Positions 8,499 through 17,629 are shown, counted from the first letter of the stretch. The stretch is DNA of 64,000 bases from Sedimentitalea todarodis (GCF_032595355.1 NZ_JASMWN010000023.1:1-64000); one strand, 5' to 3'. Notes: generated by a model from the sequence alone, not told the origin. A program made the numbers and translations.

Positions 8499-8681
8499 CA
8501 GCCATTGCTTCGTTATGAAACTCGGGCCAAACGTCCGAAGGCAGCCCAGACGTTGGATCTGAAAGTAAAGGATGTCGGAGGTCAGCCCATGGTGTGGGAT
8601 TCACCTTCGTGCATTGTGCGGCGCCTCAACATGGCTAATCTAGCCTTTTCTAGAAGACGCCGTGGAGGAGTAGAATACTAA

Positions 8682-10403
8682 ATGCCCGAACCAATCCCGG
8701 CTGACGCGCCCGTCGACGTGTTCTTTGCACGATCCATTGCGAACCTGGAAGATTTTCCCACGCCAGTTATTGCGATTATACCCGACAACGACAACCCGGG
8801 TTGGAATGACTTTGGCCGCAACTTCTTTGCCAAACTATACGTTCGTCCCGTGGCAGGAGGTACCTTAGACTTTCATATGCGGGTGATGTTCCAGGGAAGG
8901 CACCGCAGTTCGGCTGTTTTCGCTGAACTCTTTGAACAGTACGGCAACGTCCTGCAAGTAGACGCCGTTGAACAGCCTTTCGCTACGCTATTACCTGATG
9001 TCGAAATGTACCGTGATGTTATTGGAGCGCTTGGATTCGATGTTGGAATAAGCGCACTGCGGGTGATGCACGATGCCACGGTCGCCCGGACGGAGGGGAA
9101 CAATCCTGAGCTCCTCGAACTGATAAGTACCGAAGATTTCCATTTTGGAGCTCTTCGGCTCGGTGGTGCCTATGATGCTCTCAGACGTGGTAGTCGCCAC
9201 TTTAGGCCCGACCCGCCACCTCCGGTGGCCGAATTGGCTGCAGATTTCGTCTTTTCGGCCCGAATGCTCAGTGCGGACAACCCTTATACGCTGTCATTCC
9301 ACTTCCACCCCGATGCAGTCTTTCGAAACAGAACCGCTGTTCTAATAGGTCGAAATGGTGTTGGGAAGACACATCTTCTTAAGGCAATTGTCGATGGGCT
9401 TCACAATTCTTTGGAAGCGGAGATAGGGCGTCAACGATTTATGCCCAGCCTGAACCCCTCTAGGGTAATCGTATTCTCTTCGGTTCCGACGGACCCTTTC
9501 CCTCGATCAATTGGGGCGTGGCGCGGTATCGATTATGAGTACTATGCGGTGAATTCTCCAATTGACGATCAGAACGACTCTCTTCTTGCCGCCCTAGTTG
9601 CATGTCGAAAAACTGACGAGTTGAACGTCTTCGGACCCTTGCGCGACAAATCTCGTATGGATGTTATTGAGGAGGCTCTTAACTCCATTGGGCTGTGGAG
9701 GGGACTTCACTTGCCAATTCTTGCCCAAGCTGCAGAAGACAGGTTGCCTCATGCCATTGACGTCGGGGGACAAGACTATTTTCCTATTCGCAGGGCACTG
9801 AACGAACAGAACTCAATCCGCCTGATCCACCAAATAGACTGGGATCGAGCCGCGGTAATTCTGAATGAACACGGCCAAGTGCGTCGCCTCAGCAGCGGTG
9901 AGTATGCAATGATGAGATTTGCAGCTCAGGCAGCGTCAGCGATTGAACAGGGCAGCTTGCTTCTGCTGGACGAGCCCGAAACACATCTTCACCCAAACTT
10001 TATCTCTAACCTCATGGAAATTCTCGATAATCTACTGCAGTCGACTGGATCAATTGCAATAATTGCGACGCACTCAGCATATGTGGTGCGCGAAACGCCT
10101 CGAAACTGCGTCAATGTCCTCACCTTGGAGAACCGTCAGATCCGCATCGACCAGCCTCGCATGCAGACATTCGGCGCTACCATCGACAGCATTTCTCAGT
10201 TTGTATTTGGAGATACGTCCATGTCACATAGCTTTCAGAAAACCTTGACTGATTGGGCCGACCAGACTGGGCGTGAACTTGGTATTGAAGGTGTCATCGA
10301 ACGATTTGGGGACCAACTTAATTCGGAAAGCCTTTCTTTCATCGCTCGTCGGCTGGCAGAACCACAGGCTGACGGGCCAGAGAATGGCGAACCAGAAGCC
10401 TGA
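8682..10403 (+). CDS. ptuA: PtuA-like AAA/ABC-type ATPase (Septu-like)
   Basis: A 573-residue ABC-class AAA ATPase. Walker A GRNGVGKT lies at residues 223-230, an ABC signature LSSGEYAM at 403-410, Walker B LLLLDEPETHLHP at 426-438 and the H-loop histidine in THS at 463-465. The first 185 residues form a separate domain I do not recognise. The gene is followed after 3 bases by an HNH nuclease gene, the arrangement of the Septu phage-defence system (PtuA ATPase + PtuB HNH). The ATPase would form the sensing scaffold that holds the nuclease inactive. The ATG has GGAGGAG 11 bases upstream. OLD-like or other ATPase/HNH pairs are alternatives; the pairing is firm, the exact system name less so. 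Confidence 0.72.
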   Translation: MPEPIPADAPVDVFFARSIANLEDFPTPVIAIIPDNDNPGWNDFGRNFFAKLYVRPVAGGTLDFHMRVMFQGRHRSSAVFAELFEQYGNVLQVDAVEQPFATLLPDVEMYRDVIGALGFDVGISALRVMHDATVARTEGNNPELLELISTEDFHFGALRLGGAYDALRRGSRHFRPDPPPPVAELAADFVFSARMLSADNPYTLSFHFHPDAVFRNRTAVLIGRNGVGKTHLLKAIVDGLHNSLEAEIGRQRFMPSLNPSRVIVFSSVPTDPFPRSIGAWRGIDYEYYAVNSPIDDQNDSLLAALVACRKTDELNVFGPLRDKSRMDVIEEALNSIGLWRGLHLPILAQAAEDRLPHAIDVGGQDYFPIRRALNEQNSIRLIHQIDWDRAAVILNEHGQVRRLSSGEYAMMRFAAQAASAIEQGSLLLLDEPETHLHPNFISNLMEILDNLLQSTGSIAIIATHSAYVVRETPRNCVNVLTLENRQIRIDQPRMQTFGATIDSISQFVFGDTSMSHSFQKTLTDWADQTGRELGIEGVIERFGDQLNSESLSFIARRLAEPQADGPENGEPEA

Positions 10404-10406
10404 GAC

Positions 10407-11234
10407 ATGCAGCACCTGCCTTTTCCCGTCCCCGCCGAAGATGATGAGGCGGAAATCAACAGACTAGCCAAGAAGCCTGAGTGGGAGCCCCACCAAGCCG
10501 CTTGGATCGCCGCGTATAAGGCATACCAGGAAAATGCCGGAAGTCCTTTTGCCGTTGCTCCGAGCGACTTCGGCCCCGGTGTGGGCGACCGCCAATACTC
10601 CCTTTACGACACTCGCAAGGGTTCCGGTGAGCTTCGGCGCATGCGAAGGAAAGAGGGGCTGAAGTCGTGTCCGATTTGCGGGTCGCCAGTAACTGGTGAT
10701 CTCGACCACTACCTACCTCGCAAAGTCTATCCAGAGTTTTCGATCATGCGGGCAAACCTCGTCCCCGCATGCAGCCACTGCAACTCCGGTGGAAAGGGAA
10801 CTACTGTTCATGGTGGTGAGCCTCGGCGCTTCATTCATCCCTACTTTGACGACTGGGCCGGACAGGAAATTTGGTACGTAGAGATCGTACCGCCATTTAA
10901 GGCAGCTAGGTTTATTCCACTTGGCCTTCCAAGCCTTGAAGTGCCACGCGACGAAATTGTGGAGTTCCACTTGAAGAATGTCTTGGGGACGCAGTTTCAA
11001 TTATCGATGGCAACCGAATGGTCATCGCTTCCAACACAAATCAAAATTCGTGATACTGAACCGAGCATCGCCAGTATAACGACTCAGGTCGATCAAGAAC
11101 TTCGGGTGGCATGTGCCGCAAAGGGTCAGAATAGCTGGCAAGCAGCTCTCTTTCGTGGCATTCAGCGCAATCCGGACGCAATTCAATATCTGTGTGATGA
11201 AGCGATCACCGCCGTTCTTCCACCTGTGGCGTGA
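10407..11234 (+). CDS. ptuB: PtuB-like HNH endonuclease (Septu-like)
   Basis: A 275-residue HNH protein. The zinc ribbon and active site are visible as CPICG (88-92), DHYLPRKVYP (100-109, first catalytic His in DH) and NLVPACSHCNSGGKG (117-131). Upstream residues 25-75 are helical, and the C-terminal 140 residues carry no motif I know. It starts 3 bases after the ATPase stop, so the two are co-translated. In Septu, PtuB is the nuclease effector that degrades DNA once PtuA is triggered. Length is within the family range. All HNH residues needed for cleavage appear present. Confidence 0.75.
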   Translation: MQHLPFPVPAEDDEAEINRLAKKPEWEPHQAAWIAAYKAYQENAGSPFAVAPSDFGPGVGDRQYSLYDTRKGSGELRRMRRKEGLKSCPICGSPVTGDLDHYLPRKVYPEFSIMRANLVPACSHCNSGGKGTTVHGGEPRRFIHPYFDDWAGQEIWYVEIVPPFKAARFIPLGLPSLEVPRDEIVEFHLKNVLGTQFQLSMATEWSSLPTQIKIRDTEPSIASITTQVDQELRVACAAKGQNSWQAALFRGIQRNPDAIQYLCDEAITAVLPPVA

Positions 11235-11609
11235 CCTAAGCTAAAATTAAGGTATTCTTTGTATTGCGTGGTCGCACCGCCGCCTGCCTTTTTTATACGC
11301 CTGACCAAGTCCGTTTCCGGATGCGCAACTTTACACTCGTGGCGGTGTGAGAACTGAGTTCCATGCTGGTAGAATACCAGTATAAAGCCTCGCCGCTCTC
11401 CGATTTAGCAAAATCCGCCTGCTGCGAATTTTCGACGTTGATCCTTGGTGAGAGGGAAGCCCGTGGCACGTCCATCAATCCTACCCAAATCACACGAACG
11501 CTTGGCTTCTCTTAGTTTCGCGGCACTACGACAACCCATTGTTTTAACTTGAAATCCCATCCGCATCGCGGCCACCACAGGACGAGACAGCTCCTGAGGT
11601 TCGCCCGCC
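11235..11609. other. Intergenic stretch before the recombinase cassette
   Basis: No gene is assigned with confidence. A 50-codon frame runs from ATG 11363 to TAG 11515 without a convincing ribosome site. Its first codons contain a perfect inverted repeat CTGGTA-GAA-TACCAG (11366-11380), which could be an operator or recombinase-related site. The stretch probably also carries the promoter for the cassette that starts at 11610. Confidence 0.4.
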
Positions 11610-11831
11610 ATGCCAGACAACGACGTCAATTTCGCCCCGCCACCCGAAACGCTCACCACCGACGAGCGTTTGGCTGAACTCGCCCAGATCCTCGCTGCGG
11701 CCGTGGATCGGGCCAACCCTCCGACAATAAACGAGAAATCTGCGAACGACGGAGACAGTTCGCTGGACATCCTCACCCTTGTTCGCCGTCGTCGTCACCA
11801 GTTGCGAACCCGAGTTGGAGAAGACGAATGA
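11610..11831 (+). CDS. Small protein heading the recombinase cassette
   Basis: A 73-residue acidic then basic protein (MPDNDVNFAPPPETLTTDER...) with no recognised family. I call it because its stop overlaps the next gene by 4 bases (ATGA at 11828-11831), as every junction in this four-gene cassette does, and because codon use matches its neighbours. Its role in mobility is inferred only from the context. Confidence 0.5.
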   Translation: MPDNDVNFAPPPETLTTDERLAELAQILAAAVDRANPPTINEKSANDGDSSLDILTLVRRRRHQLRTRVGEDE

Positions 11832-12328
11832 CGAAAACCGAAACGAAATCAGTAGGAAAGAGAACAGGCTTTGGCCCTGCGAAGGGCCACGCTGTCCTGG
11901 CAGACCTGGTCGCGCTGAAGGCCATGACCGTGCCGGAGCTGCGCGAGAAATGGGCGGCGATCTTTGACGCGCCCGCGCCAAATACAAGCCGCCAGAACCT
12001 CGAGCTGCGGCTGGGCTACCGCATTCAGGAATTGGCCCTCGGCGGCATTGGTCGCGACACGCGGCGGACGCTGGATGCGCTGGCGGCCGAGGCGGCATCC
12101 GGCGAGCCCGGTCAAATCCTGTCCGACCCGCGACGGCCGATGGCGGGCACCAAGCTGGTCCGCGAATGGAACGGTGTCGAGCACACGGTCACCGTCTTGG
12201 TGAAGGGTTTTGAATGGCAGGGACGTCGGTACAAGTCGCTGTCCGGCGCAGCGCGGGCCATCACCGGGGCGAACTGGAACGGCTGGAAGTTCTTCGGCTT
12301 CACCCCACGCCCGAGGATCAGCAAATGA
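11828..12328 (+). CDS. DUF2924 protein of the recombinase cassette
   Basis: A 166-residue DUF2924 protein. The family signatures are 'LKAMTVPELREKWAAIFDAPAP', 'NLELRLGYRIQELALGG' and the C-terminal 'GVEHTVTVLVKGFEWQGRRYKSLSGAARAITG', with 'WNGWKFFGF' at the end. DUF2924 proteins are almost always encoded directly before a serine recombinase in alphaproteobacterial mobile elements and presumably assist DNA binding; no biochemical role is established. The gene overlaps both neighbours by 4 bases. Confidence 0.85.
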   Translation: MTKTETKSVGKRTGFGPAKGHAVLADLVALKAMTVPELREKWAAIFDAPAPNTSRQNLELRLGYRIQELALGGIGRDTRRTLDALAAEAASGEPGQILSDPRRPMAGTKLVREWNGVEHTVTVLVKGFEWQGRRYKSLSGAARAITGANWNGWKFFGFTPRPRISK

Positions 12329-13650
12329 CCCGCCAGACACAGCCACAACCGCCCCGTCGCTTGCGCTGCGCCATCTACACCCGCAAATCGAGCGAGGAAG
12401 GGCTCGACATGGAATTCAATAGCCTCGACGCCCAGCGGGAGGCTTGCGAGGCTTATATCGCCAGCCAGAAGGCTGAGGGCTGGGTCTGTCTGCGCGACCG
12501 GTATGATGACGGTGGCTTCTCGGGCGGCACGCTGGAGCGCCCCGCGCTGAAGGATCTGATCGCCGACATCGAGGACGGGCTCATCGACATCGTCGTGGTC
12601 TACAAGATCGACCGCCTCAGCCGCGCGCTGATGGATTTCTCCAAGCTGGTCGAGATCTTCGACAAGCACGGCGTCACCTTCGTGTCTGTCACGCAGTCCT
12701 TCAACACCACCACCTCCATGGGGCGGCTGACGCTGAACATCCTGCTCAGCTTTGCCCAGTTCGAACGCGAAGTCATCGGCGAGCGGATCCGCGACAAGGT
12801 CGCCGCGTCGCGCAAGAAGGGCATCTGGATGGGTGGGCCGGTGCCGCTCGGCTACAACGTGAAAGACCGCAAGCTGATCGTGGATCCGGCTGAGGCCGAA
12901 ACGGTGCGGACGATCTTCACGCTCTACGCGCGGTCAAGTTCCACGGCGCAGGTGGTCCGCGAGTTGGACGCACGCGCGATCCTGACCAAGACCGGCAGGC
13001 CCTACGACAAGACCTCACTCCTCAAGACTTTGCACAACAAGGTCTATCGCGGCCTCGCCGTCCACAAGGGCACCGCCTACCCCGGCGAGCACGACGCGAT
13101 CATCGACGAGTCGCTGTGGGACGAGGTGCATGAGGTGATCGCGAACAACCGGTATCTTAGGAAGGCCGTGGCCCAAGAGCCGTCACCGGCGCTGCTGCGC
13201 GGGCTGATCTTCACCGAAACCGGCGTGGCCATGACTCCGCATCACACCCAGAAAGGCACGCGCCGCTATCGTTATTACGTTTCGATGGACGTGATCAAGA
13301 AACGCCCCAAGGCCGAGTTGCGCGGACCGCAGCGGTTGCCGGGTGGCATGGTCGAGGATGCCGTGGTGGGCGAAATCCGTCGCCTGCTGCGCACGCCTGA
13401 GGTCGCCGCGCGGGTGTCGCGGACCCTGCGCAAGGATCGGCCAGACCTCGGAGAGGCGGCGATCAGCGCCTCTCTCACCCAATTCGACGACATGTGGAAC
13501 GCGCTGATCCCGGCCGAGCAGGCGCGCGTGGTCAAACTTCTGGTGGCCCGGGTCACCGCCAGCGAGGCCGGATTGGCGGTCGACTTGCGCCATGAGGGTT
13601 TGGGCGCAATTGCAACGCTGATGGCCCCGGCCAAGCCGGAGGTGGCGTGA
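12325..13650 (+). CDS. Large serine recombinase (resolvase/integrase)
   Basis: A 441-residue serine site-specific recombinase. The resolvase domain has 'AIYTRKSSEEG' with the catalytic Ser at residue 22, plus 'VVYKIDRLSRALMDF' (the conserved Arg pair) and 'LLSFAQFEREVIGERIRDK'. A Recombinase domain follows ('GPVPLGYNVKDRKLIVDPAEAETVRTIF'). It is somewhat short for the large serine class and no CxxC zinc ribbon is visible. The ATG at 12325 overlaps the DUF2924 stop (ATGA); a frame extension upstream to 12214 lies inside DUF2924 and is rejected. It probably mobilises this island or a smaller cassette within it. Confidence 0.88.
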   Translation: MTRQTQPQPPRRLRCAIYTRKSSEEGLDMEFNSLDAQREACEAYIASQKAEGWVCLRDRYDDGGFSGGTLERPALKDLIADIEDGLIDIVVVYKIDRLSRALMDFSKLVEIFDKHGVTFVSVTQSFNTTTSMGRLTLNILLSFAQFEREVIGERIRDKVAASRKKGIWMGGPVPLGYNVKDRKLIVDPAEAETVRTIFTLYARSSSTAQVVRELDARAILTKTGRPYDKTSLLKTLHNKVYRGLAVHKGTAYPGEHDAIIDESLWDEVHEVIANNRYLRKAVAQEPSPALLRGLIFTETGVAMTPHHTQKGTRRYRYYVSMDVIKKRPKAELRGPQRLPGGMVEDAVVGEIRRLLRTPEVAARVSRTLRKDRPDLGEAAISASLTQFDDMWNALIPAEQARVVKLLVARVTASEAGLAVDLRHEGLGAIATLMAPAKPEVA

Positions 13651-14030
13651 TGGCAGAGCCCGAAACCCTCCGTGTCCACATACCGCTTACCCTGCGCAAT
13701 CGCGGCGGCCGCCCCCGTATCCTGCCTCCCAAAGAGATCGAGGTCGCCATGGACCGCGGCCAGGATGCCCGCCTCCTGCGCGCCATCGGCCGCGCGTGGG
13801 ACTGGCGGCGCAAGCTGGAGCGCGGCGACGTCACGACCATCGCCGATCTCGCCAGAGAGGAAGGCATCTCCGACCGCTATGTCAGCCGCGTGATCCGGCT
13901 GGCATGGCTCTCGCCATCGGTGCTGGAACGGCTGGTCCTGCGGCGCGAGCCCACGGTGCTGTCGATCTTCGATCTCTGCGGCGTGGCGGAACTGCCGTGG
14001 GACGAGCAACCGGGGCGGGTGTTTGATTGA
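13650..14030 (+). CDS. HTH accessory protein of the recombinase cassette
   Basis: A 126-residue basic protein following the recombinase with a 1-base overlap (TGATG; a GTG at 13647 is an alternative start). 'GRPRILPP' near the N-terminus resembles an AT-hook-like segment, and 'TTIADLAREEGISDRYVSRVIRLAWLSP' is a clear helix-turn-helix. Proteins of this type recur after DUF2924/recombinase pairs. A role as recombination directionality or targeting factor is an inference. Confidence 0.65.
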   Translation: MAEPETLRVHIPLTLRNRGGRPRILPPKEIEVAMDRGQDARLLRAIGRAWDWRRKLERGDVTTIADLAREEGISDRYVSRVIRLAWLSPSVLERLVLRREPTVLSIFDLCGVAELPWDEQPGRVFD

Positions 14031-14210
14031 GGTTTCGCAATTTAGGGCCCGGACTGTAGCGCGACAATAGCAGAGGGGGCAAAACGCCCGTTATCCATGG
14101 AGAGTCAGGCTGCCGATAAATGTGGCCAGATGTCAGTTCGGAGACCATGCTTGCCGCAAATTCGTTTGCAGCCCTTCGAGACCTGACGCCAGGTCTGGAC
14201 CAAAACGGCG

Positions 14211-15101
14211 TCACGCAACTGGCTCGAGCGTCCGGTCTTGCCGTGGCGTCCGGCCAAATTTGCGAGAGTACTCCCTCGAAAACTGCGCCGAGCTTTCATA
14301 TCCGACCCCGAATGCAATCTCCGACACCTTAGCGCTGGATGTCTGAAGCTCATCTCGGGCACGCAGCAGGCGCAGGTCTTTTTGATATTGCAGCGGAGAG
14401 GTGCCGGTAACGGACTTGAATTGCTCGAAAAAGGCCGAACTGCTCATGCCGACGCCCCGGGCGAGGTCCGTGACGACAATCGCCTTGGCAAGATGGGTCT
14501 GGATGTCCCGCGTAGCCTGGAAAATGCGGCTGGCCGTGCTTTCGTGCCAAAGCAATCTGTGCAGCGTCTCGCCATGCTGCCCCATCAACAAGCGGGCGTG
14601 GATTTCGCGGGCGGTGATCGGCGCCAACAGGCGCCGCGCGGCGTCGGTTTCGCATTGCCCGAAATAGCGCCGCAGAGCGTCTTCGATCTCTACATCCGTA
14701 TCGCACAGATGAATCGAAAACGGATCCGAGGGCCTGCTGTCAGACGACGGCAACACCGATGGTGCCAGAGATCGGAGCAGATCCAGATCAAGGGGGAAGA
14801 CGAGCGCGATGTAAGGGGTCTCGGGCGTCGCTTGGGTGATCCGGGACAGGACAGGCAAGGCATGACTGACGATCAGGGATTGCCGGGCGCTGACGGTCAA
14901 TATCTTCGAGCCGGTTGCGACGTCCTTCGCGCCTTGCAGGATGAGGCAGAGCAACGGGCGATAGACGGTCGCGTTCTGGCCTGTGGGGGCCTCATGACGC
15001 AACAGGTGTGTCCCGCTGCCCTCATGAAACAGCGCGCCCTGCTGCACCCCCGAGTGATCGAGGATCGATGACACGCGATTCAGCAATGTTTCAGGTGTCA
15101 T
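14211..15101 (-). CDS. AraC-family regulator with cupin-type sensor (YqhC-like)
   Basis: A 296-residue AraC/XylS regulator. The N-terminal AraC_N sensor (residues about 20-175) contains 'RPLLCLILQGAKDVATGSKIL' and 'SHALPVLSRITQATPETPY'. Two HTHs follow in the last 100 residues, with 'VTDLARGVGMSSSAFFEQFKSVTGTSPLQYQKDLRLLRARD' and 'VSEIAFGVGYESSAQFSREYSRKFG'. I chose the Met at 15101 because the longer frame to 15218 adds residues foreign to the family. It is divergent from two SDR genes starting 165 bp away and most likely activates them, as YqhC does for an aldehyde reductase. Confidence 0.82.
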   Translation of the reverse strand: MTPETLLNRVSSILDHSGVQQGALFHEGSGTHLLRHEAPTGQNATVYRPLLCLILQGAKDVATGSKILTVSARQSLIVSHALPVLSRITQATPETPYIALVFPLDLDLLRSLAPSVLPSSDSRPSDPFSIHLCDTDVEIEDALRRYFGQCETDAARRLLAPITAREIHARLLMGQHGETLHRLLWHESTASRIFQATRDIQTHLAKAIVVTDLARGVGMSSSAFFEQFKSVTGTSPLQYQKDLRLLRARDELQTSSAKVSEIAFGVGYESSAQFSREYSRKFGRTPRQDRTLEPVA

Positions 15102-15265
15102 GGCTGCCCCCGTTTCTCTGCCCGTAAGCCATAGCACGCAAAGGATCAATAACTTACCGAAATATGCGACTTCTGGAGTATCGTGCAATAAACCAGGACA
15201 AATCAGAAAGATTACCACGCCTTCCCTGAATATCGTGTCTGTATCGATATGAAGGGATCGTAAGG

Positions 15266-16135
15266 ATGAAGAAAGTTCTGATTACCGGCATTGCCGGCGG
15301 GTTCGGCAAGCCCACGGCGCTGGCTCTTCTGGCGAGGGGCTATGCCGTTGCCGGAAGTGTGCGCAGTCGCAGCGGAAAGAACGCCGCGACTGTCGCCGAG
15401 CTTGAAGCCGCAGGCGCAAAAATCGTCGAGATGGATGTGACCGACGCGGCCAGCACCGAACGCGGTGTTGACGATGCGATTTCGCAACTGGGCGGGCTCG
15501 ACATCCTGTTCAACAACGCCGGGATCGGTTCCTACGGCATTCAGGAGCTTATGTCCCCGGACGACATGGCGCACGTATTCGACGTGAATGTCATGGGTGT
15601 TCAGCGGGTCATGCGGGCAGCCCTTCCGCACATGCGGGCGCAAGGCCGGGGAACCGTGCTCTATACCTCCAGCCTCATTGGGCGGATTGCGACCCCGTTT
15701 TACGGCACCTATTCGGCGTCGAAATGGGCGCTGGAAGCCATCGTCGAATGCTATCGGACCGAGCTTTCCGGTTTCGGGATCGAGTCCTGCATCATCGAAC
15801 CTGGGGCCATGCCGACAGCGTTCTTCGACGGCCTGGTGGCCCCTAACGACGTAGCGCGCGAGGCTGAATACGGCGACTTTGCCGCCGTGCCCGCGATGTC
15901 CAATGCCGGGCTGGCCCAGATGCTCGAGGCGACGCCAATGCAGCGGCCAGAGCGGATCGCAGAAACGGTCGTAGCCCTTCTGGACATGCCGTTTGGGCAA
16001 AAGCCCTTTCGCACTGTCGTAGACCATGTCGGCGTCGGCCCCGAGATCGAGCGCTACAACGATGTGCTCCATGATGTCACCCGCACCGTCCTGACCAACT
16101 TTGGCATCGCTGAGATGCTCGACCTGAACGCATGA
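15266..16135 (+). CDS. SDR-family NAD(P)-dependent oxidoreductase
   Basis: A 289-residue classical short-chain dehydrogenase. The cofactor motif TGxxGGFG is at residues 7-14, NNAG at 83-86, the catalytic Ser in TSS at 134-136, and Tyr149/Lys153 in YSASK. The acidic/basic residues after beta-2 (VRSRSGK) favour NADP(H). The C-terminal extension is about 40 residues longer than the family core. Substrate is not readable. It lies 10 bp before a second SDR gene and opposite an AraC regulator, suggesting inducible carbonyl reduction or oxidation. Confidence 0.82.
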   Translation: MKKVLITGIAGGFGKPTALALLARGYAVAGSVRSRSGKNAATVAELEAAGAKIVEMDVTDAASTERGVDDAISQLGGLDILFNNAGIGSYGIQELMSPDDMAHVFDVNVMGVQRVMRAALPHMRAQGRGTVLYTSSLIGRIATPFYGTYSASKWALEAIVECYRTELSGFGIESCIIEPGAMPTAFFDGLVAPNDVAREAEYGDFAAVPAMSNAGLAQMLEATPMQRPERIAETVVALLDMPFGQKPFRTVVDHVGVGPEIERYNDVLHDVTRTVLTNFGIAEMLDLNA

Positions 16136-16145
16136 GGAGACAGAC

Positions 16146-16958
16146 ATGCAAACCATTCTGATCACAGGGGCTTCCTCCGGTATTGGCGAAGCCACGGCGC
16201 GGCACTTTCAGAGAAACGGTTGGAACGTGATCGCCACGATGCGCGACCCATCCAAAGGCGATGCATTGGCCGCATTGGACAACGTGGCGGTTGTGCGGCT
16301 CGACGTGACTGATGCGGCGTCGATCCCGACAGCAGTTTCCGAGGGCATCGATCGCTTCGGCAAGATTGACGTGCTTCTGAACAACGCTGGCTACGGCGCA
16401 TATGGCGCGCTCGAGGCGTTCACGATGGACCGCATCCGACGACAGTTCGACACAAACGTGATCGGGCTGCTGGAGGCGACCAAGGCGGTCTTGCCCCATA
16501 TGCGCCATAACCGGTCAGGCACGATCATCAATATCTCGTCCATCGGCGGCCAGATCACCTTTCCCCTCGGCGCGCTGTACCATGGCACAAAGTTCGCGGT
16601 CGAAGGCCTGTCAGAGGCGCTGCACTACGAACTTGAACCCCTCGGCATTCGAGTGCGGATCGTTGAACCCGGAATGATCAACACGAACTTCGGTGGCAGC
16701 TCCTTCGACTTCGCAATGGATGAAAGCCTTTCGGACTACGCGCCGACCGCCGAGGCCATGGGCCGCCTGTTCGGGAAACTGGCGTCCAATCCCTCCGCGC
16801 CTGAAACGGTGGCCGAGGTCATCTGGGACGCAGCCAACGACACCGGAGACCGTTTGCGCTTCCGTGCCGGAGCGGACGCGGAGAAGCTCTTGGATGAACG
16901 GAAGGATCAGGATGATGCGAGTTTCATCGGCGGCATTAAGAAGCTGATGAGCGGCTGA
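16146..16958 (+). CDS. SDR-family NAD(P)-dependent oxidoreductase
   Basis: A 270-residue classical SDR: TGASSGIG at residues 7-14, NNAG at 79-82, Ser131/132 and the catalytic pair Tyr145/Lys149 in YHGTK. 'TMRDPSKGD' after beta-2 suggests NADP(H). It has a GGAG ribosome site in the 10-bp gap after the first SDR gene, so the two form an operon. They are only moderately similar, so this is not a recent duplication. Substrate unknown. Confidence 0.82.
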   Translation: MQTILITGASSGIGEATARHFQRNGWNVIATMRDPSKGDALAALDNVAVVRLDVTDAASIPTAVSEGIDRFGKIDVLLNNAGYGAYGALEAFTMDRIRRQFDTNVIGLLEATKAVLPHMRHNRSGTIINISSIGGQITFPLGALYHGTKFAVEGLSEALHYELEPLGIRVRIVEPGMINTNFGGSSFDFAMDESLSDYAPTAEAMGRLFGKLASNPSAPETVAEVIWDAANDTGDRLRFRAGADAEKLLDERKDQDDASFIGGIKKLMSG

Positions 16959-17415
16959 GCTCAATTCGGCTGAACCCTTGCAGTGGAGCTGAATTGCGAC
17001 AAGTCCGACCGCCTCAAAGTCGTTTCCGCCCGCCCTGAGCATTGGCTCAGTTTCAATTCACGTATGTTTTCCTTAGCGCCAGGGGCAGCGAACTCACCCA
17101 AGAAATCCGCCGATTTACGCTGGCATCCCGAGCAACGCGCCTACTGCGTGTTCTGTCTATATTGCCATCGATATCGTTCGGAACGCGACTTTGGGTTTTG
17201 GCGGGGCTCGACGACAGACCATTGAAAGATAACAAAAAAACGGGACCGAACCGGAATGGGCGAGGTTCGCCCAAACTGAGACTGAGGGCCATTCTGAGCC
17301 TGAGCCCGGCATGGTGTTGCGTCTATGAGGTTCGGTCGGTTGGCGCAAACCCCTTTGATAACGCGGAAAAATCCGTGCCATTCAGGGCGGTGTCACTGGT
17401 TCGCAATGGGGCAAG
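16959..17415. other. Intergenic stretch, hairpins only
   Basis: No gene found; open frames here lack family features or run into the tRNA. An imperfect 9-bp stem (CAATTCGGC 16962-16970 with GCTGAATTG 16988-16996) directly after the SDR stop may terminate that operon although no U run follows. A small GGGCGA/TCGCCC hairpin sits at 17258-17272. Confidence 0.45.
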
Positions 17416-17505
17416 TGGCGGAGAGACAGGGATTCGAACCCTGGGTGGGCTTGCACCCACAACGGTTTTCGAGACCGCCCCGTTCGACCACTCCGGCACC
17501 TCTCC
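17416..17505 (-). tRNA. tRNA-Ser (anticodon CGA)
   Basis: Read on the minus strand, the 90-nt sequence begins GGAGAGGTGCCGGAGTGG and ends GTTCGAATCCCTGTCTCTCC G CCA, with the CCA encoded. The acceptor stem is 7 bp with one G-U pair. The anticodon loop is CTCGAAA, giving CGA and decoding UCG serine. A long variable arm (GTGGGTGCAAGCCCAC) confirms class II tRNA-Ser. tRNA-Ser genes are frequent integration targets, which is relevant to the accessory genes on its right-hand coordinates' opposite side (0.6-17 kb). Confidence 0.95.
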
Positions 17506-17629
17506 GCGGGGGTCTGGTGGCTGCGTTTAATCGGGATCGCAGGGGCTGGCAAGGCCCGTTTTGATCATCGATTACGCGTTCTCGCGAAATTCATTTGCGG
17601 TCGGGCGCAAAAAGCTTACGATTCTGCAT

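Noticed and set aside
12214..12324. N-terminal extension of the serine recombinase
   Set aside because: It lies inside the DUF2924 gene; the ATG at 12325 with ATGA overlap gives the normal resolvase start.
17042..17564. Plus-strand frames across the tRNA region
   Set aside because: They translate the antisense of tRNA-Ser; not genes.
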